A stretch of DNA of 16,709 nt from a bacterium (GTDB lineage: Bacteria; NPL-UPA2; JAUVJM01): NCBI GenBank assembly GCA_030596585.1, contig JAUVJM010000019.1:1-16709 (forward strand), given 5' to 3'. Made by a program: the position numbers and the translations under genes. The notes below the pieces were generated by a model that was not told the origin of the DNA, did no database searches, and worked only from the letters and a program-made list of their open reading frames with translations. Numbering within the stretch: position 1 is the first letter of the stretch; the number at the start of each line of letters is the position of its first letter. Shown one piece after another: positions 1 through 7,319 of this stretch.

Positions 1-102
1 AATATACTTGATGCGGCTTTCCGTGCAAACAATCTGGTGGTCCGTATACCCAAAATCGGTATGCGTAAAGTGAACTACGTCAACAGGTTCAATACGCATC
101 AT
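1..102 (-). CDS. Partial: N-terminus of a GH38 / DUF5054-like protein
   Basis: The first 34 codons of a leftward gene that continues beyond the window edge. It starts at an ATG at 102-100, followed at once by a second ATG (99-97). A GGAGAA ribosome binding site (112-107) lies a suitable distance upstream. The translation includes VVHFTHTDFGYTDHQ (residues 9-23). The His-x-Asp-x-Gly pattern a few residues into the protein (HTDFG) resembles the first metal-binding motif of family 38 alpha-mannosidases and DUF5054 proteins, which act on glycans. That family call rests on this one motif and is an inference; the existence of a gene start is better supported by the RBS, open frame and divergent layout. 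Its neighbours across the control region are sugar-modifying enzymes, which fits a glycan-degrading role. Confidence 0.55.
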   Translation of the reverse strand, partial: MMRIEPVDVVHFTHTDFGYTDHQIVCTESRIKYI

Positions 103-151
103 CAACTTCTCCTTTCCAATACCTGCCATCAACCTCCGCTCGTGAATTCAT

Positions 152-180
152 AAGCTACACCATTTGCTATAAGTTGTCAA
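152..180 (-). promoter_or_regulatory. Candidate sigma70-like promoter for the leftward gene
   Basis: Read on the minus strand, a perfect TTGACA (-35, 180-175) is followed after 17 bp by TAGCTT (157-152), a weak 3/6 match to the -10 consensus that keeps its best-conserved positions (T1, A2, T6). It lies about 50 bp upstream of the ATG at 102. The -35 box is convincing and the -10 box is not. Confidence 0.3.
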
Positions 181-218
181 TTTGAAACGAAAATTCCCAA
201 GCATTTTGAAGAAATTAC

Positions 219-248
219 TTGACTATCCATATGCTTACCGACAATAAT
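219..248 (+). promoter_or_regulatory. Candidate sigma70-like promoter for the rightward sugar operon
   Basis: TTGACT (219-224) is a 5/6 match to the -35 consensus. AATAAT (243-248) is a 5/6 match to the -10 consensus, with an 18-bp spacer. It points at the gene starting at 337, leaving a leader of about 80 nt. This is a consensus match only, and the organism's own promoter signals are unknown. Confidence 0.35.
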
Positions 249-336
249 CAGCTGGGTCAGAACAGGATTGCAGCTGACAAACTTGAGTAACCGTAACAAT
301 ATGCCGATTTTTGAATTTTAACCTGAAAGGACTGAT

Positions 337-1227
337 ATGATTATAGGGACCAATACAGCTATTTATTCAAATGGGAGTCTTGAGGAAAAGACTGAAAGGA
401 TCATTGCCGCGGGATATAAAGGGTTGGGCATAGGTCTCAGTATAGCTGACGACAATCACAAGTGGATTGGTGATATGGATGAAAAGGATATTACCCGTTA
501 TGAGAGAATACTGGACAGGTTCGAGCTGGTTTCCCTTCATGCCAGCCATATCGAAATGAAACCACTGGCACTGCATCCTGAATATCGGCGGATAAGCCAG
601 AGCGAATACATAATGAATCTTGAAATCGCAGGGAAGCTTTCGGTGCCGACAGTGGTCATGCATCCAACGGATCCTGTTGCTTACAACCCTTTTTTGGAGG
701 GTTGTGACTATGACGCAGACAAAATAATGAGAGAATTCATGATTACTATTGATGCGATTGCCGGAGAGAATAACACGAAAGCGTGCTGGGAAACCGGCTG
801 CGGTTATTTTAATCCGTTTGAAAAATTCGACCTTATCAGGGAAATGGGCTTGGAACATACAGGGATCTGTCTTGATGTGGGGCACCTGATGCTCGTCTGG
901 CATAATTTCGGGGTTGGTATCAACAAAACAATAACAACCTGCAGGGATTTTATCATGCGCTATGGAGACCTGATATTTGATGTCCATATTCACGACTGGG
1001 TAAGGGATAAGGAAAAAACTCCGCATGGCTGGAATGACCATAATCCTGTGGGAGAAGGAGAAATAGACTGGCAGGAGGTTTTCGGTGCCCTGATCGAGAC
1101 AGGGTACAATGGTATCCTGACTTGTGAATACCATCCCCTGGTTGTTGAGAACAATGACCGGAAACTTGCTGAAAATCGTGAATACATATGCGATCTTATC
1201 AAAAGCTTGGGTGGTGAGGTAAAATAA
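337..1227 (+). CDS. Sugar phosphate isomerase/epimerase (AP endonuclease 2-like TIM barrel)
   Basis: This 296-residue protein has the length and motif spacing of the xylose-isomerase-like TIM-barrel superfamily, which isomerises, epimerises or eliminates on sugars and cyclitols, usually with a divalent metal. Visible barrel-end motifs are HASHIE (68-73), VVMHPTDP (106-113), CWETGCGYF (150-158), ICLDVGHL (177-184), DVHIHDW (215-221), HNPVGEGEIDW (235-245) and ILTCEYH (260-266). The Glu152, Asp180/His183, His217/His219 and Glu264 set fits metal and substrate ligands of the family. No signal peptide is visible, so it should be cytoplasmic. The start ATG has AAAGGA a few bases upstream. It is the first gene of a four-gene run, and the PHP-domain gene begins 9 nt after its stop. 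The substrate cannot be told from sequence. It is clearly different from the second TIM-barrel protein at 4175, so the two probably act on different intermediates. Confidence 0.85.
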   Translation: MIIGTNTAIYSNGSLEEKTERIIAAGYKGLGIGLSIADDNHKWIGDMDEKDITRYERILDRFELVSLHASHIEMKPLALHPEYRRISQSEYIMNLEIAGKLSVPTVVMHPTDPVAYNPFLEGCDYDADKIMREFMITIDAIAGENNTKACWETGCGYFNPFEKFDLIREMGLEHTGICLDVGHLMLVWHNFGVGINKTITTCRDFIMRYGDLIFDVHIHDWVRDKEKTPHGWNDHNPVGEGEIDWQEVFGALIETGYNGILTCEYHPLVVENNDRKLAENREYICDLIKSLGGEVK

Positions 1228-1236
1228 ATTATTGCT

Positions 1237-3102
1237 ATGGAAAATAAAAATTACTGGAAAACGGAATTAAGTCCTTCCTCGTCCATCAGAGCCGGAGCGA
1301 GGGGAATCTGGACATTGGATATGTATCCTGCCCGGGATTTGAAGGCGGGCGATATAATTAGAATCAATCCTGATTATCTGAGAGCAAAATGGGATATTGG
1401 CGAATTTTTCTTTACAACCGCGGAGGACTGCGCGATTGAACATAGACGAATATATCCTTCTATGACAAACGGGGTGGCTAGCCTTGATTATGTCCTGGAA
1501 GGTAAAATCACAGACGGGTGCATAAAAAAGGGGGAATTGGTTCGTTTGTATTTAGGTAATTATTCTTGTACCGGCAAAGACACCTTTGCGCCAAAACTTG
1601 CAGTTACTGATGCTCAGATGAAATTATTGTTTAAAAAATCTTCTACTGAAACATTTGAGACAGTTGCAGAAATACATTTTGACATTATTCCGGCAGAAAC
1701 AGCAAAACTTTCCGTCCATTTCTCCAGTCCTACGGAGGAATGTCCCGACATTTGTATCTCGTCTCTGGATATATATGGAAATATAACCGACTGTGACAAA
1801 AATGTAATTGTATTTGCTAAAGACAATGCAGGCAAAAAAGTCAGGCTTGCGGCTGTTTCATTGGAAAACGGAAAAGCCTGTATCCCGAAATTCAAAATTC
1901 CTTCATTTGAACTCCCTGCTTTCCTGTATGCTGAACTTGAAAAAGATGAAAATATAGCAAGCGAAAAAGTCCCGTTTTGGCCGGGATTTGCAGGCGGAAC
2001 AGGCTATAATATTTATTTCGGTGAAATGCATCTGCACAGCAGCGGGTCGCATAATGACGGCATGAATTCACCCGAATTCGTGTACGACTATGCACGGTAT
2101 GTTTCGGGAATGGCTTTTTGCGGAATAACAGACCACGTGGGAATGATACAAAAGGATTTTTGGCTGCATCAGCGAAAAACAGCAAAACAATATTACCGTG
2201 CAGGCTCTTTTGTGCCTATTTTGGGTTATGAATGGGATTCTGATAGTCAAAAAGGGCATACAGGGGTTTTTGTTAAAGGCGACTTAAAAGAAATAGTAAA
2301 GGGCGATTCTATTAAGGAATTATGGCAAAAGCTTGAGCAGGAGGGATATGCGTTTTTTACTCGTCCAAACCATGTCAACACGGTGGCGGAACATTTACCG
2401 CTTTTGCCGATTGAAAAACTGCGGGCGTGGAAAAATTATGACTGGTCTCAGCATGATGACAGATACCAGCCGCTGGTCGAGATTGTTAATCCGCGCGGTT
2501 CGTCTGAAAAGGAAGAATTCGGGCATGGCGTCCTTCGCAAAGGCTATGGTTCATCCATTGCTTCGGCATTGGGAAAGGGATTTCACATTGGCTTCTGCGG
2601 AGGCAGTGATGATCACACCGGACGTCCCGGACGTACCCCGGAATCTAACTGGATTATAAAAAAAGGAGATCTTCATACCGGCATAACCGCTGTTTTGGTG
2701 AAAAAGATAGACAAAGACTCTTTGTGGGATGCACTTACCAACCGGCAGACCTATGCGACTACAGGCGCGAAAATACTGCTCGATTTCCGTTTGGATGAGT
2801 TGATTGCCGGAGAGAAAAAAGCCGTAAAAGATAAAAACAAAACCGTTATTCACATGCATGTGGTTGGCACGGATATCATTACCAATATTGCAGTTATTCG
2901 AAACGGTGAGATATTAAGGGAGTACACTCCGAATCTTTTTGTGTTTGAAAAGACTTTTAACGATAATGATATGGACTTTAGTCTGCCGTGTTCAGACGGC
3001 TATGCCGGCCATACCTATTATTATGTCAGAGTCACACAGCGTGATGGACACAGGGCATGGAGTTCACCGATATTCTATTGCCGCAATCAGAAAGCAGTAT
3101 AA
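1237..3102 (+). CDS. PHP-domain (DUF3604-like) metal-dependent hydrolase-type protein
   Basis: A 621-residue protein. Residues 1-250 look like beta-rich accessory domains with no motif I recognise. A PHP-like domain follows from about residue 258 to 520: GEMHLHSSGSHNDG (262-275, His265/His267), GITDHVG (296-302, Asp299/His300), YEWD (331-334), HTGVF (341-345), RPNHVNT (376-382), VEIVNPRGSSE (414-424) and GGSDDHTGRPG (455-465, Asp458/Asp459/His460). The His, Asp and Glu residues are arranged as for a metal-bound active site. This order resembles the DUF3604 family, whose members I know mainly by sequence. About 100 further residues (520-621) form a C-terminal beta domain. No signal peptide is evident, which suggests a cytoplasmic location. 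It starts at an ATG 9 nt after the upstream gene with only a weak purine-rich stretch before it, so it may be translated by coupling. Its reaction is unknown; the neighbours suggest carbohydrate or glycoside processing. A decayed copy of its 3' end lies at 5140-5198. Confidence 0.75.
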   Translation: MENKNYWKTELSPSSSIRAGARGIWTLDMYPARDLKAGDIIRINPDYLRAKWDIGEFFFTTAEDCAIEHRRIYPSMTNGVASLDYVLEGKITDGCIKKGELVRLYLGNYSCTGKDTFAPKLAVTDAQMKLLFKKSSTETFETVAEIHFDIIPAETAKLSVHFSSPTEECPDICISSLDIYGNITDCDKNVIVFAKDNAGKKVRLAAVSLENGKACIPKFKIPSFELPAFLYAELEKDENIASEKVPFWPGFAGGTGYNIYFGEMHLHSSGSHNDGMNSPEFVYDYARYVSGMAFCGITDHVGMIQKDFWLHQRKTAKQYYRAGSFVPILGYEWDSDSQKGHTGVFVKGDLKEIVKGDSIKELWQKLEQEGYAFFTRPNHVNTVAEHLPLLPIEKLRAWKNYDWSQHDDRYQPLVEIVNPRGSSEKEEFGHGVLRKGYGSSIASALGKGFHIGFCGGSDDHTGRPGRTPESNWIIKKGDLHTGITAVLVKKIDKDSLWDALTNRQTYATTGAKILLDFRLDELIAGEKKAVKDKNKTVIHMHVVGTDIITNIAVIRNGEILREYTPNLFVFEKTFNDNDMDFSLPCSDGYAGHTYYYVRVTQRDGHRAWSSPIFYCRNQKAV

Positions 3103-3115
3103 TCTGAGCAACTAT

Positions 3116-3121
3116 AGGAGG
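3116..3121 (+). promoter_or_regulatory. Strong ribosome binding site for the Gfo/Idh/MocA gene
   Basis: A full AGGAGG lies 5 nt upstream of the ATG at 3127. It fixes that start and suggests efficient translation compared with the weak site before the PHP gene. Confidence 0.7.
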
Positions 3122-3126
3122 ATAGG

Positions 3127-4164
3127 ATGATAAATGTCGGTATAATTGGCACGGGCCACATGGCTGGTTATCATGCAGAGCGTTTCAGAAAAAACAGGAG
3201 CGTCAGGCTAAAAGCCTGCTGTGACATTTCGCAGGAACGGGCTGTGGAATTTGCAAAACAATGGGAAATTCCCGCTGTTTATAATGACTATAAAAAAATG
3301 CTGAAATTAGAAAAACTTGACGGCATAAGCAATGTTACTCCGGATGCCATGCATGCACAGATATCTCTGGACGCTGTTAATAATAAAATAGCGGTGCTGT
3401 GTGAAAAGCCCATGGCTACAAACCTGAAAGATGCCCGGCGCATGCGGGACGCTGCTGAAAAGCAAAATGTCATTAACATGATCAATTTTTCGAAACGAGA
3501 TTCCGCGGGTCTGCAAAAGGCGGCACAGGTTATTGCCAGCGGAGGTATCGGTCGTATCATGCATGTTGAAGCCAGTTATTTGCAGGACTGGCTGGGGCGG
3601 AACACGTGGGGTGACTGGCACACAACGCCAAGTTTAACCTGGCGGTTGAGCACAAAACACGGCAGTACCGGGGTGCTGGGAGATCTGGGCTGCCATATTT
3701 ATGATATGGCTGCTTTTTTATGCGGGGATATTACTGAAATTGACTGCCGGCTCAAGACCTTTGACAAGGGAATAAAAAAGATCGGAGAATACGTGCTGGA
3801 TGCCAATGACAGTTTTGTTTCTACTGTGATATTTAAAAACGGGGCGCTTGGTACTATTCATTCCTCGCGCTGGGCAACAGGATACGCGGACAGGGAATTT
3901 ATTAGGGTTTATGGTGATAAAGGCAGTATTGAGATTGATTTTAATAAAGGCATGGACAGGTACTTTATTTTAAAAGGAAAGAAATATGAAATGAAAGAAA
4001 TTGTCTGCAAGCCAACGCCTAATAATGTGAATAGGTTTGTTCGTGCGATCAGGACAGGGGAAAAGGACTCCTCTGATTTTGAAAATGGCGTTAAGATACA
4101 AGCTTATCTGCATTACAGTTTTCTTTCAGACCGGCAGAAATGCGCACTAAAAACAAAAATTTAA
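3127..4164 (+). CDS. Gfo/Idh/MocA-family NAD(P)-dependent oxidoreductase
   Basis: This 345-residue protein matches the usual length of the glucose-fructose oxidoreductase / inositol dehydrogenase family. The N-terminal Rossmann fold shows GIIGTGHMAGYHA (5-17) for dinucleotide binding. The CEKPMA motif (92-97) carries the Lys94-Pro95 pair of the family's EKP signature. The C-terminal alpha/beta domain shows GDLGCHIYDMAAF (185-197), with the His190 and Asp193 typical of the substrate pocket. The role is oxidation or reduction of a sugar, cyclitol or glycoside hydroxyl with NAD(P), in the cytoplasm. It sits between the PHP gene (24 nt gap) and the second TIM-barrel gene (10 nt gap), surely in one operon. 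Family members paired with TIM-barrel isomerase-like proteins often oxidise a sugar to a keto form that the partner then rearranges or eliminates. The substrate is not predictable here. Confidence 0.88.
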   Translation: MINVGIIGTGHMAGYHAERFRKNRSVRLKACCDISQERAVEFAKQWEIPAVYNDYKKMLKLEKLDGISNVTPDAMHAQISLDAVNNKIAVLCEKPMATNLKDARRMRDAAEKQNVINMINFSKRDSAGLQKAAQVIASGGIGRIMHVEASYLQDWLGRNTWGDWHTTPSLTWRLSTKHGSTGVLGDLGCHIYDMAAFLCGDITEIDCRLKTFDKGIKKIGEYVLDANDSFVSTVIFKNGALGTIHSSRWATGYADREFIRVYGDKGSIEIDFNKGMDRYFILKGKKYEMKEIVCKPTPNNVNRFVRAIRTGEKDSSDFENGVKIQAYLHYSFLSDRQKCALKTKI

Positions 4165-4174
4165 GGAGCTAATC

Positions 4175-5122
4175 ATGCAGAAAAATCTGAATAAAGAAAA
4201 TATCCGTATTGGCACGCTGGTGCAGGCCAAACATGGCGCTGAGTACATAAGGCAGATATTGAAGTATGGTTTTGAGTCATTCTCCATAACGTTCTGGCAG
4301 ACTTTTGATGGCATTGACATCAAGAAACTTGCCGGAGAAATAAATGATGTGCTTTCCGGAACAGAGGCTGTAATCAGTTCCATAGGTATCTATGGCAATC
4401 CCCTGGAAAAAGGAAAAAAGGATCAGGAAACCCTGCAGGGTTTAAAAACATTGATAGACAATGCTCATTTGTTTAATACGGATATTATTTCCGGTTTTGC
4501 CGGCAGGATTAGAAACAAACCAATTCACGAATCAATGAAAAGGTTTAAACAGGTGTTCACCCCCTTGGCAAAAAGAGCCAAAGACAAAGGAGTCCGTCTG
4601 GCTTTTGAAAACTGCGATATGGGTGGAACATGGGAGAGCGGCGACTGGAATATTGCCCACAACCCAACAGCCTGGGAAATGATGTTTGACGAAGTGCCCT
4701 ATGACAATATGGGATTGCAATGGGAACCATGCCATCAAATGGTCAGTCTGATAGATCCAATGCCACAGCTCAGGGAATGGGTGAAAAAGATATTTCACGT
4801 GCATGGCAAGGATGCTGCAATCCATTGGGATGTGGTACGCAAATATGGGGTACACAGTTCCACGCATGGTGATATTAACCTTCCGGGTAAGATACAGGCT
4901 ATTAAACCTTTTGCTTATCATCGCACACCTGGTTTTGGTGACAGCAGCTGGACGGATATTATTTCCGAATTGAGAATGGGTGGATTTACAGGTTCAATAG
5001 ATATCGAAGGCTGGCATGATCCGGTTTATAAAGATGATTTGGAAATGACCGGACAGGTTCATGCTCTGAATTATTTAAAACAATGCAGAGGCGGTTCATT
5101 TATAAAAAATCCAAAAGTTTAA
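4175..5122 (+). CDS. Second sugar phosphate isomerase/epimerase-like TIM barrel
   Basis: A 315-residue protein of the xylose-isomerase-like TIM-barrel family, with a good AAGGAG site 7 nt before the ATG. Motifs in order: ISSIGIYGNP (68-77), DIISGFAGR (103-111), RLAFENCDMGG (141-151, Glu145), MGLQWEPCHQM (179-189, Glu184/His187), FHVHGKDA (207-214, His208/His210), HRTPGFGDSSW (249-259) and SIDIEGWHDP (274-283, Glu278). Glu145, Glu184, His210 and Glu278 sit where the family's metal ligands lie. At the third ligand site the common Asp-Pro-Ser-His is Glu-Pro-Cys-His here. It is the last gene of the sugar operon and only distantly like the isomerase at 337. Alternatives within the fold include 3-keto-sugar isomerase, dehydratase/lyase or epimerase activity; sequence alone does not decide. 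Confidence 0.85.
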   Translation: MQKNLNKENIRIGTLVQAKHGAEYIRQILKYGFESFSITFWQTFDGIDIKKLAGEINDVLSGTEAVISSIGIYGNPLEKGKKDQETLQGLKTLIDNAHLFNTDIISGFAGRIRNKPIHESMKRFKQVFTPLAKRAKDKGVRLAFENCDMGGTWESGDWNIAHNPTAWEMMFDEVPYDNMGLQWEPCHQMVSLIDPMPQLREWVKKIFHVHGKDAAIHWDVVRKYGVHSSTHGDINLPGKIQAIKPFAYHRTPGFGDSSWTDIISELRMGGFTGSIDIEGWHDPVYKDDLEMTGQVHALNYLKQCRGGSFIKNPKV

Positions 5123-5139
5123 AATGCCCTGAATCAGTA

Positions 5140-5198
5140 ATGGACACAGGACATGGAGTTCACCGATATTCTATTGTCGCAATCAGAAAACAGTATAA
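5140..5198 (+). pseudogene. Decayed copy of the 3' end of the PHP-domain gene
   Basis: These 59 bp match 3044-3102, the last codons and stop of the PHP-domain gene, at 56 of 59 positions. In the PHP frame the remnant reads SNGHRTWSSPIFYCRNQKTV and stop, against RDGHRAWSSPIFYCRNQKAV in the intact gene. All three base differences within the match are C:G to T:A changes in the remnant, and two of them alter an amino acid. Similarity stops at 5140, so only the tail survives. It begins 17 nt after the isomerase stop codon. The simplest reading is the stump of a former second PHP paralogue or a duplication from a rearrangement. Confidence 0.75.
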
Positions 5199-5374
5199 GA
5201 TAGGGCCGCCAAAAAATCCAGACTGTCATCCCTCCCACTTGATGCCGATCTTTCCGATCAAAACACTTTGCTAAAAACACTGTGAGATTATGGGATTGCC
5301 AGAAGTCAGGCGGGGTGATATACTTCTTAAAAGTTATGAAGAGTTTCAATGCGTGAATATCGGGAAAGGTTATA
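5199..5374. other. Junction between the sugar operon and the lol genes, no clear gene
   Basis: This gap follows the PHP remnant. I find no convincing terminator or promoter in it. An ATG-initiated frame of 31 codons (5290-5385) ends 11 nt inside lolC and includes GDILLKSYEEFQCVNIGKGY; it may be the tail of a lost upstream gene or chance. The switch from a sugar operon to an essential envelope operon here suggests a genomic breakpoint. Confidence 0.4.
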
Positions 5375-6616
5375 GTGAAGTTTGAGTGGTTTATTAGCTG
5401 GAGATATCTGAAGAAAAGAAAAGGGGACTTCTTTCTCTCTGCCGTAACCCTGATAGCGGTTGCCGGTGTGGCAGTCGGCGTGATGACTGTCCTGGTTGTT
5501 CTGGCAGTTATGACAGGGTTCGACAGGGAAATTGAAGAAAAGATTACGGGAAGTCTTCCGCCGCTCATAGTGGAGAAAAAGGGCGGAATTGAGAATTATG
5601 AAGAGATTATCGGTCATCTTGAGGGAATGGAACACGTCATAAGTGCCGCACCGTTTCTCAGGGGAGAGGGGCTTCTGAAATACGGGGACCGAATCTGCGG
5701 AGTCTCGATACTGGGGATTGACGATGAGCGGGAGGACGTTCTCGCAGACATCTCGAGAGGTTTGCAGTATGGGACTATAAATCTCGGGAAAAGAGTGAGG
5801 CTGGAAAGCAGGAGAAAAGTATCTGTTCACGGTATCCTGCTTGGGAAAGAGCTGGCGCAGAGATTGGGAACTGCTCCGGGTGCAAGAATAAAGTGCATCT
5901 CTGCATCTTTATCAAAAAAGTCTGGAAATCTGGTTCCTTCTTTGGTAGAATGCGAGGTCAGCGGAGTGTTCGCATCGGGAATGTACGATGTGGATGCTGT
6001 CGTAGCGTATGTCTCCCTGGGGTCTGCCCGGGAGCTTTTTAATGATGAAAGTTCAGCGCATGGAATAGAGGTGAAACTGGACAACATTCATCTCGCAGGT
6101 GAGATAGCGAGAAAGATTGAAAGGGAGTTGGGCCCTCCGTTTATAGCAACGAGCTGGATGGAAAAACACAGGAATCTTTTCGCAGCGCTGCGCCTTGAGA
6201 AAACGGCAATGTTCATAATCCTGGCACTGATAATACTTGTGGCGGCTTTTAGCATTACGAGCACTCTTATCATGGTGGTAATGGACAAAATGCGGGATGT
6301 AGGGATACTCAAAGCAATCGGTGTAGGAAAACTTAAGATAATGGGTATTTTTATCTTTGAGGGGTTGACGATTGGACTTTCCGGTATGGCTGTCGGAGCG
6401 GGGGCAGGATTTGCCCTTTGCACATTCCTCAGGAAGTATCCAGTAGTGCGCCTGCCATATGAGATTTATCCCATGGACCGCCTGCCTGTCCAGATGTCTG
6501 CGGGAGATTTCATCTCGGTATGTGCCGTTACCCTTTTCTTGAGTTTCCTCGCCACACTATATCCGGCGTGGAGAGCAAGCCGCGTTGACCCTGTTGAGGC
6601 ATTGCGGTATGAGTAA
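5375..6616 (+). CDS. lolC: LolC/LolE-type lipoprotein-releasing ABC transporter permease
   Basis: A 413-residue inner-membrane permease, the usual length for LolC/LolE. One membrane segment lies near the N-terminus (about 20-47), then a large periplasmic MacB-like domain (about 48-270), then three membrane segments (about 278-303, 323-350 and 380-402). The loop MRDVGILKAIG and the C-terminal YPAWRASRVDPVEALRYE are hallmark FtsX-family permease sequences. With LolD it extracts lipoproteins from the inner membrane and passes them to the LolA carrier. The start is GTG at 5375, with GGGAAAGG (5362-5369) 5 nt upstream, and gives the expected MKFEWFISWRYLKKRKGD start. It overlaps lolD by 8 nt. Only one permease gene is seen, so the transporter may be a homodimer (LolF-like) or have a second permease elsewhere. 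Confidence 0.92.
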   Translation: MKFEWFISWRYLKKRKGDFFLSAVTLIAVAGVAVGVMTVLVVLAVMTGFDREIEEKITGSLPPLIVEKKGGIENYEEIIGHLEGMEHVISAAPFLRGEGLLKYGDRICGVSILGIDDEREDVLADISRGLQYGTINLGKRVRLESRRKVSVHGILLGKELAQRLGTAPGARIKCISASLSKKSGNLVPSLVECEVSGVFASGMYDVDAVVAYVSLGSARELFNDESSAHGIEVKLDNIHLAGEIARKIERELGPPFIATSWMEKHRNLFAALRLEKTAMFIILALIILVAAFSITSTLIMVVMDKMRDVGILKAIGVGKLKIMGIFIFEGLTIGLSGMAVGAGAGFALCTFLRKYPVVRLPYEIYPMDRLPVQMSAGDFISVCAVTLFLSFLATLYPAWRASRVDPVEALRYE

Positions 6617-7313
6617 AGTACATTCCGGTGTAGAGCAAGCTCTGCCACTACTTGCTGCGGAGAACCTCACAAAGAGTTTTCACGATGGGTTGGAGAAACT
6701 CCATGTTTTAAGGGGTGTGAACCTCAGAATCGAAAGAGGGGAAATGCTTGCCATTACCGGACCCTCGGGGGCAGGGAAAAGCACGCTTCTTCATCTGCTC
6801 GGGACACTGGACAGACCAACGGACGGGAAAGTCTATCTCGAAGGGGTTGACATTTACGGATTACCCGATGCCAAATTGGCGCCTGTCAGGAATAAACGGA
6901 TTGGTTTTGTATTTCAGTTCTACCATCTTTTGCCTGAATTTTCGGTTTTCGAAAATGTTTTGCTTCCGGCGATGGCAGGCGGTAAAGGGAAAATAGCTCG
7001 GGAAAGAGCGTCCCGGCTTCTGGACAGGATTGGATTGGGCAAGCGCATGCATCACCTGCCTGGTCAGCTTTCCGGAGGCGAGATGCAAAGAACGGCGATC
7101 GCGCGGGCGTTGATAAATAATCCCGATATAGTGTTTGCTGACGAACCTACGGGAAATCTGGATAGTGACAACAGCATGTCCATTCTGAGCCTTATGAGGG
7201 AGCTGAATGAGGAGGATAAGCAAACTTTTGTTATTGCTACACACGATTGCAGTATTGCGGAGCAGGCGAAAAGGGTTCTGTCTTTGACTGATGGCAGGTT
7301 AGCTGACAATTGA
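6609..7313 (+). CDS. lolD: LolD-type ABC transporter ATP-binding protein
   Basis: A 234-residue ATPase subunit. Walker A GPSGAGKST (51-59), Q-loop Gln103, signature LSGGEMQR (154-161), Walker B IVFADEPTGNLD (174-185) and switch His212 are all intact. TLDRPTDGKVYLEGVD (67-81) is typical of the LolD/MacB/FtsE ATPases. It powers lipoprotein release by the permease encoded just upstream. The ATG at 6609 overlaps the lolC stop in an ATGAGTAA arrangement with GAGG upstream. A TTG 24 nt earlier is in frame but would extend beyond the usual N-terminus. The stop codon (7311-7313) overlaps the ribosome binding site of ilvE, so the three genes are tightly coupled. Confidence 0.93.
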   Translation: MSKVHSGVEQALPLLAAENLTKSFHDGLEKLHVLRGVNLRIERGEMLAITGPSGAGKSTLLHLLGTLDRPTDGKVYLEGVDIYGLPDAKLAPVRNKRIGFVFQFYHLLPEFSVFENVLLPAMAGGKGKIARERASRLLDRIGLGKRMHHLPGQLSGGEMQRTAIARALINNPDIVFADEPTGNLDSDNSMSILSLMRELNEEDKQTFVIATHDCSIAEQAKRVLSLTDGRLADN

Positions 7314-7319
7314 GGAAAT

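Larger units (their letters stand above)
103..336. promoter_or_regulatory. Divergent control region between two sugar-metabolism genes
   Basis: This 234-bp non-coding stretch separates the leftward gene starting at 102 from the rightward gene starting at 337. It holds a candidate sigma70-type promoter in each direction (listed separately) and the ribosome binding sites of both genes. I see no clear operator palindrome, riboswitch or small gene in it. A divergent layout like this often means shared control of both arms by one regulator, but no regulator gene is in the window. Confidence 0.5.

Noticed and set aside
2939..5274. Two short frames (2939-3130 and 5083-5274) sharing the peptide MDTGHGVHRYSI
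   Set aside because: Both are out of frame with the PHP gene and arise from the 59-bp nucleotide duplication. The PHP frame is the meaningful one.
6585..6608. Upstream TTG start for lolD
   Set aside because: It adds eight residues read from the lolC 3' end and lacks a proper site. ATG at 6609 with the ATGAGTAA overlap is the natural start.
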